NCBI GenBank assembly: GCA_021154065.1
Contig: JAJKJG010000170.1
Span: 1 to 8,346 of the forward strand
From: Methylobacterium sp.
GTDB lineage: Bacteria; Pseudomonadota; Alphaproteobacteria; Rhizobiales; Beijerinckiaceae
Direction of reading: 5' to 3'
DNA: 8,346 nt
A program made the translations under genes and the position numbers. Shown one piece after another: positions 5,128 to 8,346 of the stretch. Within the stretch, counting starts at the first letter, position 1. Each line of letters starts with the position of its first letter. The notes under the pieces are model-generated. The model was given only the letters and a program-made list of their open reading frames with translations, was not told the origin of the DNA and did no database searches.

Positions 5128-6714
5128 TTGCCGGCCAACCCGGATGCATCCCACCTTTCGCGCGCAGCGGGCCCGCGTCGCCGCGATTTGCTCGCGATCA
5201 TCGGCGGCGGGCTGGCGGGCGGCATCGGCCCCTTCGCCGCGCAGGCGCAGCCTGTCACGCCGCAATCGATCATCCAGGGTTCAGCCGGCGACGGGCAGCC
5301 GTTCGACCCCGCGGCGGTTGTGGAGATCGCACGCACGCTGGCGCGCCGCCCCTACGCGCCGCCGCCGAACGACCTGCCGGATGCCTTGGCCAGCCTGACC
5401 TATGAGCAATACGTCTCGATCAAGGCGTTGCCCTCCGTGCTAGTCTGGAGCGGCGAGAACCGCGGTTTCGTCGTGCAGCCCCTGCACCGGGGCTTCGTTT
5501 TCTCCAACCCGGTGACCCTGTTCACCGTGGAGGACGGGCTCGTTCGCCGCGTCGCCTACGACCGAAGCCGCTACGATTTCGGGAAGCTGAATGTTCCGGC
5601 GAATGTGGCCGATCTGGGCTTTTCGGGCTTCAGTCTCTCATACAACTTCGGAGGGGGCGAGCCGACCCAATTCGCCATTGTCCAGGGCGCGACCTTCTTT
5701 CGGGCCCTCGCGCGCGGACAGAACTTCGGGGTCGTGGCGCGCGCCCTCACGCTTCGGCCCGCCGAGACGCGCGGCGAAGAGATTCCGATGTTCCGCGCGT
5801 TCTGGCTCGAACGGCCCCCGATCGCCGCCACGGCGCTCGTGGCCTACGGCCTCATCGACTCCGAATCCGTGTCGGGCGCGGTCCGCATGACCATCCGGCC
5901 CGGCGACATGACCATCGTGGACATGGAGACGACCCTGTTCCCGCGGGCCAACCTTGAGCATGTTGGCCTCGGCGGCATGGGATCGACTTATCTGTTCGGT
6001 GCGAACGATCGGCGCAACGCCGACGACGCGCGGCCCGCGGTTTACAAATCCACCGGATTGCAGATGTTCAACGGCCAAGGCGAATGGCTCTGGCGGCCCC
6101 TGCACAATCCCGAGACGCTGCAAATTTCGGCGTTCCTCGACCGCAATCCGCGCGGGTTCGGCCTCTTGCAGCGCGACCGCGATTACACCGCATTCCAGGA
6201 CGACGGCCAGCATTTCGAGCAGCGCCCAAGTCTCTGGGTCGAGCCGATCGGCGAGTGGGACCAGGGCGCCGTCCAGCTCATCGAGATCCCGACCGAGTCC
6301 GAGGTCAACGACAACATCCTCGCCTATTGGCGGCCCAAGGCTCCGATGCCGGCCGGCGGCGAGGTCTCCTTCGCCTACCGGCAGTTCTGGTGCTGGTCGC
6401 CGCCCGAGCGCCCGCCGCTCGCCACGGTGGCGGCGACGCGCATCGGAAAAGGATCGGGCGGACGCCGCCGCCGTTTTTTCGTCGACTTCGCGGGCGATAC
6501 GCTGGCCTCGTCCATCCCGAACCTTCGCCCCGCGCTCACGACGAGTCCTGGAACCCTTCAGGGCGTCAAGCTCTGGCCTTATCCGGAGCGCAAGACATTG
6601 CGCGTGGCGTTCGAGCTGGACCCCGGCAACGACAACGCCTGCGAGATGCGCCTCGTCTTGGAAAGCGAAGGAAAGCCCCTTAGCGAAACATGGCTCTACC
6701 GTTGGACGCCTTGA
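5128..6714 (+). CDS. opgG: Periplasmic glucan biosynthesis protein OpgG/OpgD (MdoG family)
   Basis: Complete 528-aa protein of the MdoG family, which acts in the periplasm on the linear beta-1,2-glucan backbone made by OpgH; E. coli members have been described as beta-1,2-glucanases (family GH186). No ATG or GTG fits. The frame opens after a TAG at 5068 and the first usable codon is TTG at 5128, with a weak GCGAG at 5116-5120. This start keeps a twin-arginine-type signal: RRR at 17-19 in GPRRRDLLAIIGGGLAGG and cleavage near AQA/QP (after 40). That resembles E. coli OpgD (Tat) more than OpgG (Sec). The domain spans about 58-527, with LTYEQYVSIK (90-99), GLLQRDRDYTAFQDDG (345-360), RPSLWVEPIGEW (366-377), IPTESEVNDNILAYW (387-401) and the C-terminal WLYRW (522-526). 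At 302-311 it reads RPAVYKSTGL, where I expect RP-x-VHDSDGL. It overlaps opgH by 25 nt. Confidence 0.93.
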   Translation: MPANPDASHLSRAAGPRRRDLLAIIGGGLAGGIGPFAAQAQPVTPQSIIQGSAGDGQPFDPAAVVEIARTLARRPYAPPPNDLPDALASLTYEQYVSIKALPSVLVWSGENRGFVVQPLHRGFVFSNPVTLFTVEDGLVRRVAYDRSRYDFGKLNVPANVADLGFSGFSLSYNFGGGEPTQFAIVQGATFFRALARGQNFGVVARALTLRPAETRGEEIPMFRAFWLERPPIAATALVAYGLIDSESVSGAVRMTIRPGDMTIVDMETTLFPRANLEHVGLGGMGSTYLFGANDRRNADDARPAVYKSTGLQMFNGQGEWLWRPLHNPETLQISAFLDRNPRGFGLLQRDRDYTAFQDDGQHFEQRPSLWVEPIGEWDQGAVQLIEIPTESEVNDNILAYWRPKAPMPAGGEVSFAYRQFWCWSPPERPPLATVAATRIGKGSGGRRRRFFVDFAGDTLASSIPNLRPALTTSPGTLQGVKLWPYPERKTLRVAFELDPGNDNACEMRLVLESEGKPLSETWLYRWTP

Positions 6715-8346
6715 CGCCCGCCCATCCTCTCTCCGCGCCGCTGCGTGAAGCGAGTCTGCCGCCCGAGCACCGGCTCGAGATGCCGGTGCAATCGCTGCTG
6801 CACTGGTCTAAGGCGGAGGAACGTCCGCTCGCCGCGCCCGAGCGCGCCCGCGCGCCGTGGCTGGCGCGGATGTTCGTCTTCGGCGGTGCGGCGCTGCTCA
6901 CGGCTTACGGCGCACGCGAGATGTATCAGGTGGTGTCGGTCAGCCGCACGACGGTGCTCCAGTGGGTGTTGCTGGCGCTCTTCACCCTCAATTTCTCGTG
7001 GATCGCGCTCGCCTTCACCAGCGGCCTGCTCGGCTTTTTGGCCCTGCTCATGCGTCGGAACCGGCTTCCGCCGCCGCCGGAGACTTTGAACGCGCGCACC
7101 GCCGTGCTGATGCCGGTCTACAACGAGTCGACGGCGCGGACCTTCGCGGCGCTGCAAGCGATCTGCGAGTCGGTCGAAGCAACGGGCCTCGGCGCGCATT
7201 TCGACTATTTCGTCCTGTCGGATTCGACCAACCCGGAGGCCTGGATCGCCGAGGAGCGCGCGTTTCTGGCCCTGTGCGAACGGCTCGGCCCCGAGGCGCG
7301 GATTTTTTATCGCCACCGGCCCAAGAACCACCACCGCAAGGCCGGCAACATCGCCGACTTCGTGACCCGCTGGGGCGGCGCCTACGAGCACATGCTCGTG
7401 CTCGACGCCGACAGCCTGATGACCGGCGACACCATCGTGCGCCTCGCCGCCGCCATGGAGGCCGACCCCGACGCCGGCATCATCCAGACGCTGCCGCTCA
7501 TCATCAACCGCAACACCCTGTTCGCACGCGTGCAGCAGTTCGCGGCGCGGGTGACGGGGCCGGTGATTGCGACGGGCCTCTCGGCCTGGATGGGCCGCGA
7601 CGGCAACTACTGGGGCCATAACGCCATCATCCGCACGCGGGCGTTTGCGGCGCATTGCGGCATGCCGGACCTGAAGGGCCGCCCGCCGCTCGGCGGCCAC
7701 ATTCTCAGCCACGACTTCGTTGAGGCCGCGCTGATCCGCCGGGCCGGTTGGACCGTCTACATGCTGCCGAACTTAAGCGGCAGCTACGAGGAAAGTCCGC
7801 CCTCACTGATCGACCTCGCGGCGCGCGACCGGCGCTGGTGCCAAGGCAACCTGCAGCATACCCGCGTCATCGGCGCGCGCGGATGGAAGCTGGCCACCCG
7901 GCAGCATTTCGCGACCGGCATCGCGGCCTACCTGGCGTCGCCATTCTGGCTGTTCCAGCTCATCGTCGGCATCGCGCTCGTCTTGCAGACCACGTACATC
8001 CGACCGGAATACTTCAGCAAAGATTTCGCGCTTTTCCCGATCTGGCCGCGCTTCGACCCGGAGCGCGCCCTGGCGCTGTTCGCGCTCACTATGGGCATCC
8101 TGCTGGCGCCCAAGCTGTTCGGCCTCATCCTCATGCTCTTCAACCGCGTAGGCCGGCGCGCGTCGGGCGGGGCTTTCAGGCTCGTGCTCTCCTGGTTGAT
8201 CGAGGCGGTGCTGTCGGCGCTGATCGCGCCGATCCTGATGGTCATCCAGTCGGGCTCGGTGTTTCAGATCCTGCTCGGGCGCGACACGGGCTGGAACCCG
8301 CAGCGCCGCGACGACGGCTCGATTCCCTTGCGCGAGATCGTGCGCC
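6690..8346 (+). CDS. opgH: Glucans biosynthesis glucosyltransferase OpgH, 3' end missing
   Basis: The first 552 codons are present; the frame is open at the window edge. OpgH is an inner-membrane GT2 enzyme that polymerises glucose from UDP-glucose into the beta-1,2-linked backbone of periplasmic glucans. The ATG at 6690 overlaps the end of opgG and keeps the family segment LPPEHRLEMPVQSL at 23-36, so the ATG at 6780 is rejected. The nearest purine-rich site (AAGGAAAG, 6668-6675) is 14 nt away, so translation is probably coupled to opgG. Likely helices lie at about 58-75 and 88-121 before the GT domain, and at about 409-434, 461-484 and 498-522 after it. Catalytic-domain motifs are VLMPVYNES (139-147), VLSDST (175-180), the DxD pair LDADS (D239, D241), LGGHILSHDFVEAAL (334-348) and RDRRWCQGNLQH (379-390), the Q/RxxRW-type site. 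The N-terminal cytosolic tail is only about 58 residues, much shorter than in E. coli OpgH. Confidence 0.95.
   Translation, partial: MALPLDALTPAHPLSAPLREASLPPEHRLEMPVQSLLHWSKAEERPLAAPERARAPWLARMFVFGGAALLTAYGAREMYQVVSVSRTTVLQWVLLALFTLNFSWIALAFTSGLLGFLALLMRRNRLPPPPETLNARTAVLMPVYNESTARTFAALQAICESVEATGLGAHFDYFVLSDSTNPEAWIAEERAFLALCERLGPEARIFYRHRPKNHHRKAGNIADFVTRWGGAYEHMLVLDADSLMTGDTIVRLAAAMEADPDAGIIQTLPLIINRNTLFARVQQFAARVTGPVIATGLSAWMGRDGNYWGHNAIIRTRAFAAHCGMPDLKGRPPLGGHILSHDFVEAALIRRAGWTVYMLPNLSGSYEESPPSLIDLAARDRRWCQGNLQHTRVIGARGWKLATRQHFATGIAAYLASPFWLFQLIVGIALVLQTTYIRPEYFSKDFALFPIWPRFDPERALALFALTMGILLAPKLFGLILMLFNRVGRRASGGAFRLVLSWLIEAVLSALIAPILMVIQSGSVFQILLGRDTGWNPQRRDDGSIPLREIVR

Noticed and set aside
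5144..5398. ATG-started ORF at 5144 as the opgG start
   Set aside because: It is in a different frame from the MdoG domain and encodes an Arg/Ser-rich peptide with no link to the family.
3165..5405. Plus-strand ORF of 746 codons antisense to the cupredoxin gene and glmU, running into opgG
   Set aside because: Arg/His/Gly-rich translation typical of the complement of a GC-rich gene; glmU on the other strand is certain.
6696..7712. Minus-strand ORF of 338 codons opposite opgH
   Set aside because: It is the complement of opgH codons; opgH is supported by GT2 motifs and family segments.

Overview
The window is GC-rich (roughly two thirds G+C by eye) and carries eight protein genes, seven complete and one cut by the right edge. 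Protein style and gene content (opgG-opgH, a DUF3147 protein, a PKHD-type hydroxylase, and an operator resembling the Irr iron control element) suggest an alphaproteobacterium, most likely of the Hyphomicrobiales (rhizobia-like) lineage. This is inferred from protein character only. I see no rRNA, tRNA, CRISPR array, transposase or prophage gene. It reads as chromosomal backbone with some lineage-specific small genes.

Left part (1-2092). A secreted, helical protein of unknown function (15-893, minus) is divergent from a two-gene plus-strand unit: a small DUF3147 membrane protein (1045-1395) and a YbiX/PiuC-type Fe(II)/2-oxoglutarate hydroxylase (1429-2088). Between the divergent starts lies a 21-bp imperfect palindrome (934-954) whose core resembles the Irr/ICE iron box. 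The hydroxylase family is tied to iron uptake in other bacteria, so the divergent trio may be an iron-responsive group.

Middle (2090-3551). A GNAT acetyltransferase (2090-2659, minus) meets the hydroxylase gene tail to tail with one base between stop codons. Upstream of it is a 352-bp non-coding, locally AT-rich stretch with a CRP/FNR-like dyad (2740-2753) and a helically phased direct repeat (2893-2908). Beyond it is a secreted cupredoxin-fold protein (3012-3491, minus) resembling the N-terminal cupredoxin domain of the iron-transport protein EfeO. It sits 60 bp downstream of glmU.

Right part (3552-8346). glmU (3552-4922, minus) makes UDP-GlcNAc for peptidoglycan and lipopolysaccharide. Divergent from it is the osmoregulated periplasmic glucan operon: opgG (5128-6714), with an apparent TTG start and a twin-arginine-type signal, and opgH (from 6690, truncated at the window end), which overlaps opgG by 25 nt. 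OpgH makes the beta-1,2-glucan backbone at the inner membrane, and OpgG acts on it in the periplasm. The right half is therefore about the cell envelope, while the left half has a possible iron theme.

I found no clearly new multi-gene system. The best leads are the ICE-like operator with its divergent genes, the free-standing EfeO-type cupredoxin, and the altered residues and start codon of opgG.
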